Of a stretch of 64,000 nt of DNA, positions 17,803 to 27,386 are shown piece after piece. Under the pieces are notes generated by a model that made no database searches, was not told the origin of the DNA, and worked only from the letters and a program-made list of their open reading frames with translations. How positions within the stretch are numbered: the stretch's first letter is position 1; the number at the start of each line of letters is the position of its first letter. Source of the stretch: Sulfitobacter sediminilitoris (lineage in GTDB: Bacteria > Pseudomonadota > Alphaproteobacteria > Rhodobacterales > Rhodobacteraceae); contig NZ_JAABNT010000012.1 in the NCBI RefSeq assembly GCF_010667575.1, positions 1-64,000 of the forward strand, in the 5' to 3' direction. Position numbers and translations under genes: made by a program.

Positions 17803-18519
17803 TCAGAGAATGTCGACCACGGCCGTCGTTATATTGTCGGCCCCGCCCCCGGCCAATGCAATCTGGATAAGGTGATCGCAAATCAATTCGATCGGTTGCG
17901 ATGAAAGTGCCCGACGCAACATATCGAAAGTTGCGTATTTCGTCAGGCCATCAGAGCACAGCAGAAAGCGATCCCCCGGCGCAATTTGGCCGCGTATCTT
18001 GTCCAGTTCCAATTCATCTCCGACACCAACGGCACGGGTAATCGCATTTGATTGCGGATGGTTCTCAGCCTCGTCCCACGTCATTTGACCCATCTCTACC
18101 AAGGCCGCGACAACCGAATGGTCTGTCGTCAGCATCTCAATCCCGCCATCACGCAGACGGTACAGACGGCTGTCACCGGCCCACAGGGCCGCGAAATGAC
18201 CCTCCGCAAGGATCAGACCAACGACCGTCGCACCGATCACCTCAATCCCACGCGTTTGTGCCTCAGTGCGGATTAGGCGGTGCGCTTCCTGAATGGTATC
18301 GCGCAGGGCGTGCAGTCGGTCTTTTGGTTCCAGATCAATTGGAATACCTGCCGCCATGTCCGCAATCAGGCTGCTGGCATAATCGCCAGCCGCATGGCCG
18401 CCCATGCCATCTGACACCAGCCAGATGTTCAGTTCCGGTAACGCCAGAACGGCGTCTTCGTTCACCTTGCGTTTATGGCCGACGTGCGTCTTCACGCTGT
18501 AGCGGGTATGCAGGGTCAT
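17803..18519 (-). CDS. pppA: PP2C-type Ser/Thr phosphatase PppA
   Basis: 238 aa PPM/PP2C phosphatase with the metal-binding motifs in order: NEDAVLAL, VSDGMGGHAAGD, WAGDSRLYRLRDG, CSDGLTKYA and a terminal ADNITTAVVDIL. It opposes PpkA by dephosphorylating the FHA protein. The start at 18519 overlaps the tagF stop as ATGA, a translational-coupling junction; a longer frame to 18543 would lie entirely inside tagF. Last gene of the long minus-strand T6SS run. In Agrobacterium TagF and PppA are one fused protein; here they are two coupled genes. Confidence 0.93.
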   Translation of the reverse strand: MTLHTRYSVKTHVGHKRKVNEDAVLALPELNIWLVSDGMGGHAAGDYASSLIADMAAGIPIDLEPKDRLHALRDTIQEAHRLIRTEAQTRGIEVIGATVVGLILAEGHFAALWAGDSRLYRLRDGGIEMLTTDHSVVAALVEMGQMTWDEAENHPQSNAITRAVGVGDELELDKIRGQIAPGDRFLLCSDGLTKYATFDMLRRALSSQPIELICDHLIQIALAGGGADNITTAVVDIL

Positions 18520-19202
18520 GATATGGGCCTCGCGTCTCCCCACAGCGGGGCATTCAAATTAAAAAGGGCGCACGCCTGATGCGGGTCTGGCAGGCCGTCG
18601 CAGATCATGGCGCGGCGAGTGCCGTCCAGAACAGTGCTCCACAAGCTGGGCTGAGCCAAGCCCCCTGCAACCAGCAATCCGGCGGCAAGTTCAGGGGCGA
18701 TGCCAGTTTCCTGAGCTTGTGTGATAACGTAGCCACCTCCGGCACGCCGCAGGGGCGCATATCGATGAGCAGGGGGTGGTGCAATTTCGGCCAACAATGC
18801 AGAGAGACGATCGCGATCCATGCCATCCTCAAGCGCTGCCAATGCGATATCTTCTAGCTTTTCGAAAGTCTCGTCTTCAGACAAGTGATCCAGGGTTGCC
18901 GGCCCTTCGCGTTCGACCGCGGCCATCAAAACCAGTGGAAAGCGTCGCCCGACCCTGTCAACTGAAGGCATCAAAACGCCAATAACTTTGGTAGCACCTG
19001 CCAGCCCAGCGGAAAGCGTGAAACGCCAGATAGGCGCAGACATGTACTGATCGTCCCAAGCGTCCCTACCCGCCTCTGCCGCCGCCACCATCGCGCCCTG
19101 CAACCAATTGTCCCAGATCCGCACAAATCCGGGCGGAGCGTTAAGATGGAAGAAATCGCCCAAGGCGGGCATCTTTCCAAAAGCGCCGAATCCTTGCTCC
19201 AT
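18516..19202 (-). CDS. tagF: TagF (ImpM family) T6SS regulator
   Basis: 228 aa. It begins MEQGFGAFGKMPALGDFFHL, the typical start of TagF, with the conserved GKMPALGDF motif and WDNWL near residue 35. TagF proteins repress T6SS assembly post-translationally, often through the FHA protein. The start at 19202 forms a TGATG overlap with the tssM stop; the longer frame to 19382 lies in tssM and has no TagF-like sequence. Confidence 0.9.
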   Translation of the reverse strand: MEQGFGAFGKMPALGDFFHLNAPPGFVRIWDNWLQGAMVAAAEAGRDAWDDQYMSAPIWRFTLSAGLAGATKVIGVLMPSVDRVGRRFPLVLMAAVEREGPATLDHLSEDETFEKLEDIALAALEDGMDRDRLSALLAEIAPPPAHRYAPLRRAGGGYVITQAQETGIAPELAAGLLVAGGLAQPSLWSTVLDGTRRAMICDGLPDPHQACALFNLNAPLWGDARPIS

Positions 19203-22200
19203 CAGAATGTCTTGGGGCAGTTGAACTTGGACAGCGCAGGCAAGGCAAAGGGATTTATGACTGATCCTGATTGAAGCTGGAAAATCGCGATGCGGCCTGC
19301 GACATTGAAAATCACGCGCTTGCGGTCCGACACGTTGGTCCGTCGGATCTCGGCCGCATCCAGCAGTCTGAACCATGCCCACGGTCCATCCTTAGCCAAC
19401 TGGCTTTCGCCGTTCTGTAGTTGGGGCTGGAACACCACGCCAGCCAGGCCGACCGTCCCCGGCCATGTGATCGCGACGGGTGTGTTGTTTGGGCGCCGGG
19501 TTTCGAACAGCACGTTTTGGGAGCCGATGGTCAGCTGCACGGAATCCGCCTTGGGATCTAATGCCTCGGGCGTAATCTGGAACTGCACTTGCGGGTTCGC
19601 GCCACCCGCAAAGAACGCGTCCCGGATTTCGGCGGCATACTGCAATTGTTGCAGCACCGCCGGAGAGATGCCGAGGTCAACATCGTTGACCTTTTTCCAA
19701 GTCCAAGGTCGCGAACGGGTGTCCACATATTTCGAAAGGTTTGTCGAAAAGAACGCATCGATCATGCCACCGGGGGCAAAGAGCTTCTGGAAATCAGCCA
19801 TTGCGACATCAGCCCGCGCGCGGCGGTTGAAAGGATAGCGATTCTCAAGCGCCTGTGTGCAGAAGGGAAGCACATTCGATTGCCACGTTGCGTTGATTGA
19901 CGACCGTGTGCCATCTGCGGTGATCCCGGTCGAACCGGTGGTGATCTGGCTGGCCCAGCGTTCCAGTGGGCCTGGGATACGTGCGGCCATCTGTTGGAAC
20001 CGCTGCGTTGCCGTGCCGCCATCAACCGCGGTTGCAGCGACCCCGCTGAATGACATCTTGTTGAGCTCCTGATAGACCTCTTGCAGGGTGGCAATTAGCA
20101 TATCAAGCTGGCTGTTCTGGCCCTCGGGGCGCTCAACCAAAGTGTGTATCCATTGGAAACGTTCTTCGACATAGGCACCGGGGGGTTTGGGCGGCGCGCC
20201 GTTTTCACCCGTTGCAGAGTTTTGAAGGGCCTCAAGCAGGATTTCACCCTGAATGCTGAGAGCCGATCGCGCTTCGATTTGGGCCACGCGCCCCAGTCCG
20301 TCACTCACTTCGGCCGATCCCAGAAGGGAGCGGTCTTCGGTCAGCTTCGTCTGCTCTGAAATCTCATTCAGGATATTGACCAGAGGCGAAGTTGGTCCCG
20401 ATAGGACATTCGTGACCTCAACCGCATGTGCAAGGGATTCCAACGGGATCACGTCAATGTCCCCGAGAATGGTGTCATATTTGGCGATATAGTCGTTGTA
20501 ATAGAGATTCAGCACATCACGGCTGAGGGCGGTAAGGGCGCCATCGGTTTGTTCGGCCACACCGCGTGGGCCCAGGACCCAACTGTCGCGCTGGATGCGT
20601 TTGGCAACACCCAAGGCTTCGCCGAGAAAGACATTGTTAAAGCCGTCGTAGGTAAAGATACCTTCGACCCCTTCGTTGAGGGGCTTGCCTGACGATCGCA
20701 CCAACACGCGCGCAACCGCAGGGCCACCGGCTTCTGTGATGCGCCATTCAGGCAGACTGGTTGCGGAAGGGCTGTTGATGATCCCGTTATAGACCCGTTG
20801 CGCCAGTGGCATTTCAGACAGTATACCTTGAACCTGCTCAACCAGCGGGCCGTTCAGTGAAACCTTGGCCATCGGTTGTGACAACAGGGCATCAAGATGA
20901 AAGGCCAGATCGCGGCGCAGGGCCTCGCGGCCGGGCCCGGCAAAGGTTATGGACCAGTCGATGTTCATCCATTCCTTGACCATTACCGCGTTCATCGGAC
21001 CTTCAAGGCCAAGCATCAGATAAATCTTGAGCGCCTCATACAGCAGATCAGGGTTGTTTACGTTCCCGGTGATCTGGTCCTCAAGCCGTAGCAGAAGACG
21101 AGGCAGAAGCCGCTGATTCAGTGCGGCGCGATAAGTCTGTGCGGCCTGTGTGCCGATCACTTCACCCTGATATAAGCCATAGGTTAGACGGCGTTCGGGA
21201 TCAGGGTCGCCGGCTGTGGGGTTGGTTGGCATGTCGCGCAATACATTTAGTGCGTCCACCACTGGGGGCAGATCAGTGTCACCCACTGGGCTGCCGGGCA
21301 ATGTTGCGCTAAGCTGTTGATAGCTGTCCACATAGGTCGACGCCTGTTCGATTAGATCCTGATTGCCTAGATAGCTGCGGGTGAAAAGCGTGCCGGTCCC
21401 AAGGGCCACAACCACTGTCGCGGCTATTGCCGCCCGCTTGGTCCAGCGATAGCGGCGTTCGACCTTGTCATCGGCAGAGACGAGCCCCGCTTCTGGAAAA
21501 ATCACACCTTCAAAGAGTCGTGTGAGGAAGTACGACCGCCCCTGACCCTGCCCCGTACCGATGGCCTGACGACCGATGCCGAATGTCCGCGCCATGCCCA
21601 GCATCAGACGGTCGATCGGCGTGCCTTCCTGTGTGCCTGAGGTGAAATAGATGCCGCGCAGCATATGGCGCGTTTGATAACGATTGTCCTGAAAAACCTC
21701 GATCAAAAAATTGCGCGCGACCGACCGCATGGCGGCAACCTGAGGCGGAAAGCCTGCGATCATGGAACGGCGTTGCGGATCGGATTCATTCTGCATCCGT
21801 TCAAGGGATTGCGCATTCAGCTGGCCTAGCAGCAGAGCAAATTCGGAATCAAATGCCGCAACGGGCGAAGTTTCGTCTTTGCTTACATCAAGGGGGAGGG
21901 TAAAACCCCATACCTGTTCCCGATCTTCCTTGCCAAGATTGTCATAGAATTCGCTAAACCCGGCGATCAGATCGGCCTTAGTGAAAAGCACATAAACCGG
22001 GAAACGGACGCCCAGTTTTTCGCGCAGTTCATTTAACCGACGGCGCACGGCCAGCGCATGGCTGGCCTGTGTGACTTCGTCCTGCATCAGCAAATCGCTG
22101 AGCGAAATCGCGATCATCGCGCCATTGATTGGCTGGCGCTTGCGGTACTTTTTCAACAGGCCAAGGAACCCAAGCCAGCCCGCATTGTCTGTATCTGCAT

Positions 22201-22777
22201 CGCTTTCCTGCGTGGTGTAGCGCCCAGCGGTGTCGATCAGTACCGCATCATTTGTGAACCACCAATCACAGTTGCGGGTGCCGCCCACCCCGCCGATGGC
22301 GGTCTTGCCCATGCTTTCGGCCAGCGGGAATTTCAGACCAGAATTCACGATGGCCGTGGTCTTGCCCGCGCCGGGTGGGCCGATCATCACGTACCACGGC
22401 AGTTCATTCAGGTGCTTGCGCCCGTTCTTGGATTTGCGCAGCTCTGCCATCGCGGTCTTGAGCTTGTCGCGCAATTCTCCCAGTTCCGCGCTGGTGACAT
22501 CGTCGGCCCCATCATCGACGGTTTCGGCGATTTCCTCGGTCATCGCCTTTTCCTTGCGGCGCCGTCGCAGGAAGATGAACAGCATCAGGCCGATGAAGAA
22601 GAACCATATGCCGCCGATAAAGATCGACCTGGACATAATGCTGTCAAAGGGCCGCCAGCTGTCACTGCCGATGAAAGGGGCCAGGAACCAGACGGCAACG
22701 GACAGGGTGATCGCGACCAGGAGCAGAATGGAATAAATCGACTTGAAGAAGAAATAGAGGATACGACGTCCGTACAT
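19202..22777 (-). CDS. tssM: TssM (IcmF/VasK) inner-membrane T6SS component
   Basis: 1191 aa. Two N-terminal transmembrane segments (about 8-36 and 50-71), a cytoplasmic domain with a Walker A motif GPPGAGKTT at 133-141 and GVGGTRNCDWWF/VLIDTAGRY following, a third membrane segment near 447-462, then a long periplasmic region. TssM spans from the inner membrane to the outer-membrane complex and binds TssL. The intact Walker A suggests NTP binding. The start overlaps the tssL stop as TAATG. Confidence 0.97.
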   Translation of the reverse strand: MYGRRILYFFFKSIYSILLLVAITLSVAVWFLAPFIGSDSWRPFDSIMSRSIFIGGIWFFFIGLMLFIFLRRRRKEKAMTEEIAETVDDGADDVTSAELGELRDKLKTAMAELRKSKNGRKHLNELPWYVMIGPPGAGKTTAIVNSGLKFPLAESMGKTAIGGVGGTRNCDWWFTNDAVLIDTAGRYTTQESDADTDNAGWLGFLGLLKKYRKRQPINGAMIAISLSDLLMQDEVTQASHALAVRRRLNELREKLGVRFPVYVLFTKADLIAGFSEFYDNLGKEDREQVWGFTLPLDVSKDETSPVAAFDSEFALLLGQLNAQSLERMQNESDPQRRSMIAGFPPQVAAMRSVARNFLIEVFQDNRYQTRHMLRGIYFTSGTQEGTPIDRLMLGMARTFGIGRQAIGTGQGQGRSYFLTRLFEGVIFPEAGLVSADDKVERRYRWTKRAAIAATVVVALGTGTLFTRSYLGNQDLIEQASTYVDSYQQLSATLPGSPVGDTDLPPVVDALNVLRDMPTNPTAGDPDPERRLTYGLYQGEVIGTQAAQTYRAALNQRLLPRLLLRLEDQITGNVNNPDLLYEALKIYLMLGLEGPMNAVMVKEWMNIDWSITFAGPGREALRRDLAFHLDALLSQPMAKVSLNGPLVEQVQGILSEMPLAQRVYNGIINSPSATSLPEWRITEAGGPAVARVLVRSSGKPLNEGVEGIFTYDGFNNVFLGEALGVAKRIQRDSWVLGPRGVAEQTDGALTALSRDVLNLYYNDYIAKYDTILGDIDVIPLESLAHAVEVTNVLSGPTSPLVNILNEISEQTKLTEDRSLLGSAEVSDGLGRVAQIEARSALSIQGEILLEALQNSATGENGAPPKPPGAYVEERFQWIHTLVERPEGQNSQLDMLIATLQEVYQELNKMSFSGVAATAVDGGTATQRFQQMAARIPGPLERWASQITTGSTGITADGTRSSINATWQSNVLPFCTQALENRYPFNRRARADVAMADFQKLFAPGGMIDAFFSTNLSKYVDTRSRPWTWKKVNDVDLGISPAVLQQLQYAAEIRDAFFAGGANPQVQFQITPEALDPKADSVQLTIGSQNVLFETRRPNNTPVAITWPGTVGLAGVVFQPQLQNGESQLAKDGPWAWFRLLDAAEIRRTNVSDRKRVIFNVAGRIAIFQLQSGSVINPFALPALSKFNCPKTF

Positions 22778-24210
22778 TACGAGGCCTCCTGCACCAGCAA
22801 TACTTCGATGCGGCGATTCTTGGCCCGCCCTTCGCGCGTGCTGTTGTCGGCGATTGGTTCTTTCTCGGCCCGACCCTCGGCTGTCAGGCGGTTGGGATCC
22901 TGTATCGTCTTGGCCATAGACGCCATAACTGATTTAGCGCGCGCCAGCGACAGATGCATATTGGAAGGGAACCGCGAGGACTTGATCGGCACATTGTCCG
23001 AATGGCCTGTGATGATCACTGGGCCGGGTTCTTCATTTAGGGCGTTGGCCACTCGCGCAATGGGTTCGATAAAGTCGTCCGTCAATTGATCAGAGCCAGA
23101 GCCAAACATGTTTGACCCTGCGATGCGGATGACAAGCGTGTTGCCCTTTTGAAAGACATTCACGATGCCCTCGTCGATTTCCTTTTGCAGGAATGTGACC
23201 ACTTTTTGTAGGCGAACTTCTTCGGCGGGGGCAGGTGGCGCTGGCGGCGGTGGCGGCGCGCGGCGCTGCAGGGCGGCAACAGGCCCGCTGTCAATCACGG
23301 AAAGCTGACCGATCAGACGTTCGGTATGATTGCTCAGCAGGTAGGAAAGACTGGTGAATTGCAGCGCGAGAACGGCCGCAGTGGCACCGAGCGCGATCCA
23401 GACCAGACGCCAGGCTGAAAGTGCTTTGAAAGGTTTGTCCTCCCCCTCCCAATGGGGCGACAGATCGCGTTCTACATCTCCGCGCTGGCCGCGGATGATG
23501 CGTGCAAGCCCCGCCCTAATTTGCAGGTGCTTGTCCGGGCCGCCCTGTTCGACCCGCAACCGGCCTTCAAAGCCAAGAGAGAGACACATGTAGATGAATT
23601 CAAGCACATCGAGGTTGCTGGCGGGTTCTTTCTCAAGCCTGGCCAAAAGGTCGTAAAAACGGTCGCCGCCCACGGTTTCGCGATGGAACGTGCCAACCAT
23701 GGATTGCAATCCCCAGCTGGACTGACCGCCCCAGGGCGTGTTCAGCACCACATCGTCCAGTGTCGCGCAAAGCGCGTAGCGGGCGATTTTGACGGTTTGC
23801 GCGGGAACGCCGGCCTGTAGCGCCCGGTTTTCAAATGCGCGGACTTCGGCCACGACGGAAGATCGCAGTTTATCCGGGTCCATATGCTGTGCACGGTTGC
23901 GGATGCGGCTGACCAGGGAAAACAGTGGCGCGGCACAGGCGGTCAGCTGGTTCATACCAGTAAGAACCATTTCGATCTCTTGTGGCCCATCCTTTTTGGA
24001 CGCCCTCGCGGGGGAAGCAGAAGCTGGGATGCCGACTGCATCAACAGCCGGGGTGGCCATCGGTTCGGTAGACGTTGCGGATGTTGCCTGCGGCGCAGCA
24101 GCCGGTGCGGGGTTTAACGTAGCCGTGCGGCGCCCGCCCGGATTGGGGCGGATCACTGTCTTGTCTGTATCATCGGGTTCTGCAAACGGGTCTTCTTCTG
24201 ACACTGGCAT
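22777..24210 (-). CDS. tssL: TssL (DotU/IcmH) fused to a C-terminal OmpA domain
   Basis: 477 aa. Pro/Ala-rich N-terminus (1-80), then the DotU-type cytoplasmic domain (ending with FIYMCLSLGFEGRLRVEQGG), one transmembrane segment (about 270-290, LVWIALGATAAVLALQF), a Pro-rich hinge (PPPPPAPPAP) and an OmpA-like peptidoglycan-binding domain (FGSGSDQLTDDF, VIITGHSDNVPIKSSRFPSN, AKNRRIEVLL). The OmpA fusion is known from some T6SSs and anchors the membrane complex in the wall, which may matter because no TssJ lipoprotein gene is present. Confidence 0.96.
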   Translation of the reverse strand: MPVSEEDPFAEPDDTDKTVIRPNPGGRRTATLNPAPAAAPQATSATSTEPMATPAVDAVGIPASASPARASKKDGPQEIEMVLTGMNQLTACAAPLFSLVSRIRNRAQHMDPDKLRSSVVAEVRAFENRALQAGVPAQTVKIARYALCATLDDVVLNTPWGGQSSWGLQSMVGTFHRETVGGDRFYDLLARLEKEPASNLDVLEFIYMCLSLGFEGRLRVEQGGPDKHLQIRAGLARIIRGQRGDVERDLSPHWEGEDKPFKALSAWRLVWIALGATAAVLALQFTSLSYLLSNHTERLIGQLSVIDSGPVAALQRRAPPPPPAPPAPAEEVRLQKVVTFLQKEIDEGIVNVFQKGNTLVIRIAGSNMFGSGSDQLTDDFIEPIARVANALNEEPGPVIITGHSDNVPIKSSRFPSNMHLSLARAKSVMASMAKTIQDPNRLTAEGRAEKEPIADNSTREGRAKNRRIEVLLVQEAS

Positions 24211-24225
24211 TCCCTTTCTCGGCTT

Positions 24226-25566
24226 TTATGTGTTGCGGATCGCCCAAAGCTCCATGTTCAGACCGGGATATTGGCCTGACACATGTACCGCGATGCCCCC
24301 TGAAGTGGTCATCTTGCCCCAATACTGGCTGTCGGAGGCGAGTTCGAAATATACTACGCCCGCGTGATAGGGGATCTGGCGCGGTGCGACTGGAAGCGGC
24401 CGCAGCGTGATCCCCGGCAGGGCTGAATTAACAAGCTGGCGAATTTCCTCGACTGGGCCGATCTTGGCCTGGCCTGCGAAATGGCGGCGTACGTCTTCGG
24501 CGGGGATTTCCGCCTGAACGGCCAGCACGAAACCGGCGGTACTGATCAGCTTTCGGTCTGCAATGACACCAACGCTGACACCGTATTTGCGCGCTTCCAG
24601 CGGGATGGAAATGGCTGTCTGTTCCAGAACTGAGCTGAGGTATTGGCGCAGCGTGCGGATAACGGGGGCAAAGGTCAGTGACAGGTTGTCATGCTTGTAG
24701 GCGGGAAATTCGGGCGGTTCCTTGTTCGTGGTCATAAAGACCGACAATTCACCGGCAAGGGCCACGCAATGGCGGTAAGCATCTTCGGGATGCAGGTTTT
24801 CGACCGTGGCCAGATGACGGAATACCGGGATATTACGATTGATGACCGTCAACAGCAGAAAATCTGAAACCTCGGCTACCGCCTTGGCTGCACCCCCTTC
24901 GGATAGACGCCCGGCAAGGGCAGTCATCCGATGCGACAACAGGCCTTCGATTTCATGCACAAAGCCCCCAAGTGGGGTCGAGGCGCGGACGTCGATGCAG
25001 CTTGGGATAAAGCTGCGGTCGAGAATGATTTCCTTGTCTGGGCGCACTTCGATGATGCGAGCAATCGGGATGGCCAGCATGTCGGCCATGTCGTCCACAG
25101 CCAGTGCGAATTGCAGGCGCATCTTACCGATGCCAATGGTGACTGGCTTTTGGTCCTTGCCCATCGTGTCTGTTATCTCAAGCTCGCTCGGGCGCAGGCG
25201 GCTTGCCGATTGCTCGGCACCGGTCAGATCGACCTCCAACGCGCCTTGGCGGCGCTGCGGCACCGTGAGGTAGACCACGCAGTCCTTAATCGTATCAGGC
25301 ACCTCCAGCGCGGGCGGATGATCTTCGGTCTGGGGTACGCGAAACACCATGCCGTCATGGGTAAGCCCCGAACAGCCCTTGAGCGCGAACTGGCCGACCT
25401 TCAGTACTTCTTCGTCGATCTCAAGCGCGTTCACACCCCAGCCGTATGGCCGGATGCGCCGCGCCAGTCCAGCGACCAGCGCTTCCTTGTGGCGGTCCGC
25501 CTGCTGGAAATGGTGTGGTTGTAAGAACAACCCCTCCGTCCAAAGCACTTTACTGTCCCAGGACAC
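24226..25566 (-). CDS. tssK: TssK T6SS baseplate protein
   Basis: 446 aa, normal length. It begins with the family hallmark WTEGLFLQPHHFQQADR and contains the shell and neck regions (PEFPAYKHDNLSLTFAPVIR, then TAISIPLEARKYGVSV). TssK trimers link the baseplate to the TssL/TssM membrane complex. It lies 15 bp upstream of tssL and 40 bp downstream of tagH. Confidence 0.97.
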   Translation of the reverse strand: MSWDSKVLWTEGLFLQPHHFQQADRHKEALVAGLARRIRPYGWGVNALEIDEEVLKVGQFALKGCSGLTHDGMVFRVPQTEDHPPALEVPDTIKDCVVYLTVPQRRQGALEVDLTGAEQSASRLRPSELEITDTMGKDQKPVTIGIGKMRLQFALAVDDMADMLAIPIARIIEVRPDKEIILDRSFIPSCIDVRASTPLGGFVHEIEGLLSHRMTALAGRLSEGGAAKAVAEVSDFLLLTVINRNIPVFRHLATVENLHPEDAYRHCVALAGELSVFMTTNKEPPEFPAYKHDNLSLTFAPVIRTLRQYLSSVLEQTAISIPLEARKYGVSVGVIADRKLISTAGFVLAVQAEIPAEDVRRHFAGQAKIGPVEEIRQLVNSALPGITLRPLPVAPRQIPYHAGVVYFELASDSQYWGKMTTSGGIAVHVSGQYPGLNMELWAIRNT

Positions 25567-25606
25567 GCAATACTCCCTTATCGTCCGTGCCCCATTGGGG
25601 CGCGGT

Positions 25607-27067
25607 TTATTTTAATTTGTCCAGTTGTTCTTTGTACGCGCGCGCAAATTCGCGGCTGAACAGTTCATGAAAATCATTCTCGGCCTGATCGGATATCTGG
25701 CCGTACATTTTTTCATAGACTTCCCAATATCGGGCTTTCTTGCCCTTCAGTAAGCCACCTATGCCGCCGCCGGATTCAATCTGTTCACCCAACACTTCGG
25801 GGTCAAGCTTGGCAAGCACACCTTTCAGCGCGGCCTCCATGCCAGTGACCATCGCCACTTCATGCGCCTTGATGTCATTCAGCGCCTGTTCGGTGGCGGT
25901 CTCGGACCCAAGATAGCCACGGGATTTGGGTTTGACCAATGCTTCAATTGCCTGTTCGGGGCTGATCGAGAATTTCAACGGGTTGTTGCCGCCCGCGCTG
26001 ATCATCGTCTGTTCGATACGGAACTCTGACTTGATCGAAGTGCGGGTCATCAGGATTTCGCGCAGGCCCGTTATCATCGTGCGCATCACCCGGCCCATGC
26101 GGCTCATGGCCGTGTGCAGATCCTCGTCCGCGATCTGAAGTTCCTCCACATCGAGCGCGTCAAGAAACGCACGCGCCGCGGCCTGATCGCCGCTGACCAC
26201 CACAGGTTCTTCCTTGGCGGGGGGCACATCGGCTTTTGCTGCAGTCTCAGATAGTACAGCAGCAGCCTGAGGCGCTGGTACCTTGGTGTCGTTGGAGGCC
26301 AAGGGTGCAGCTGGCTGAGGTGGCGGTTCTTCTTTCGCAACCGGTTCGGGCTTTGGCTCCGGGTCTGGTGTGGAAGGAGCCAGCAAATCATCGTCCCAGT
26401 CATCCGGGATCAGCGCAGGACCAGTCGAATGAGACGGACGAAAACTGTCACTGCTGCTGGTGTTGTGCATTGATTGGCTTGGACCTGGATCATCGCCACT
26501 GGCATCTGAAGGCTTGGTAAAGAACGGGTCTTCTTCTTCGCCCAAGGGCGGTAGCAGGTCGTCTATCGGATCGGCGGTCTTGATCTGACCGGGGCCTTTT
26601 GGTCCTTCGGGAGAACCCAACAAGTCTTCCAGAAAATCGCCGCCCGGCCCCACATCATCAAGTAGTTGCATGGGATTGGGCGAATTGCCTGCCTGCCCGT
26701 GCGACACTGGATCATTGCTGACTGGGTCGGGAATTGAGGGCGGCGATGCATCAGCGATTTCCACCATCAACTCGTAGGGGCCAACAGAAAGAATATCGCC
26801 ATTGTTCAGCGGTGTCGGCGTACGACCAAGCGGAGTTTTGGAATAGTTCAGAAAGGTACCATTTGTCGAAAGATCCACCACGACGACATTTCCATTATGA
26901 TCCTCGATCACACAATGGCTTTTGGACAACTGCCGCTCAGGATCAGGCAAGACCAGATCGTTCGCAGGCCCGCGTCCCAAGCTGAGCGAGCCGCCAGCAG
27001 GCATCTGCATCAGTCCCACATCGCCCGGCATGGTCCCAGAGGACTGGAATGTCAGCTTGACAGGCAT
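25607..27067 (-). CDS. tagH: TagH/Fha: FHA-domain T6SS activator
   Basis: 486 aa. FHA domain at about 20-100 (LSLGRGPANDLVLPD, QLSKSHCVIED, VVVDLSTNGTFLN, the usual GR...SxxH...NGT signature) that binds phosphothreonine. A long acidic, Pro-rich linker (100-290) is followed by a C-terminal TagH domain (ARAFLDALDVEEL, MGRVMRTMITGLREILMTR, ending FSREFARAYKEQL). It is the expected target of PpkA and PppA. The start at 27067 has GGAGGG upstream; the extension to 27124 overlaps the PAAR gene. Confidence 0.94.
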   Translation of the reverse strand: MPVKLTFQSSGTMPGDVGLMQMPAGGSLSLGRGPANDLVLPDPERQLSKSHCVIEDHNGNVVVVDLSTNGTFLNYSKTPLGRTPTPLNNGDILSVGPYELMVEIADASPPSIPDPVSNDPVSHGQAGNSPNPMQLLDDVGPGGDFLEDLLGSPEGPKGPGQIKTADPIDDLLPPLGEEEDPFFTKPSDASGDDPGPSQSMHNTSSSDSFRPSHSTGPALIPDDWDDDLLAPSTPDPEPKPEPVAKEEPPPQPAAPLASNDTKVPAPQAAAVLSETAAKADVPPAKEEPVVVSGDQAAARAFLDALDVEELQIADEDLHTAMSRMGRVMRTMITGLREILMTRTSIKSEFRIEQTMISAGGNNPLKFSISPEQAIEALVKPKSRGYLGSETATEQALNDIKAHEVAMVTGMEAALKGVLAKLDPEVLGEQIESGGGIGGLLKGKKARYWEVYEKMYGQISDQAENDFHELFSREFARAYKEQLDKLK

Positions 27068-27074
27068 CCGTGCG

Positions 27075-27386
27075 CTACCCTCCGACCAGCACGTTAATCT
27101 GGCATGGAGGCAGGATGAAACCAAGGCAAGTGCACTGATCTGCCAAACGGGCTTGCGGCTGGTTCTGCGTCAGCACTGTCAGAGAGCCCAGGATGATGGG
27201 GTGCGGCGGTACAGCGGCGAGCATATCACCCATCCGCGCCGCAGGTAGATTACCGATCAGCACCGTCGGCGCGCAGGGAGGCAGGATCGGGCCGGGTGTC
27301 CCCGGTGGTGGTATCGGTACGCCCGGCGGCGTTGCTGGGATGAGGCAGCCATGCATGTCGGTCATTCGGGCGGCGGGTTTTGTCAT
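27075..27386 (-). CDS. PAAR-domain spike-tip protein
   Basis: 103 aa, a stand-alone PAAR protein. It starts MTKPAARMTDMHGC and has a second PAARMGDML, with Pro-rich loops (PPGVPIPPPGTPGPILPPC) and Cys/His residues that can bind the tip metal. It caps the VgrG spike. No toxic extension. It overlaps the preceding gene by ATGA, indicating coupling. Confidence 0.95.
   Translation of the reverse strand: MTKPAARMTDMHGCLIPATPPGVPIPPPGTPGPILPPCAPTVLIGNLPAARMGDMLAAVPPHPIILGSLTVLTQNQPQARLADQCTCLGFILPPCQINVLVGG

Noticed and set aside
22058..23089. 343-codon plus-strand open frame
   Set aside because: It lies opposite the tssM/tssL junction, has Arg/Ala-rich shadow composition and no family features; both minus-strand genes are certain.
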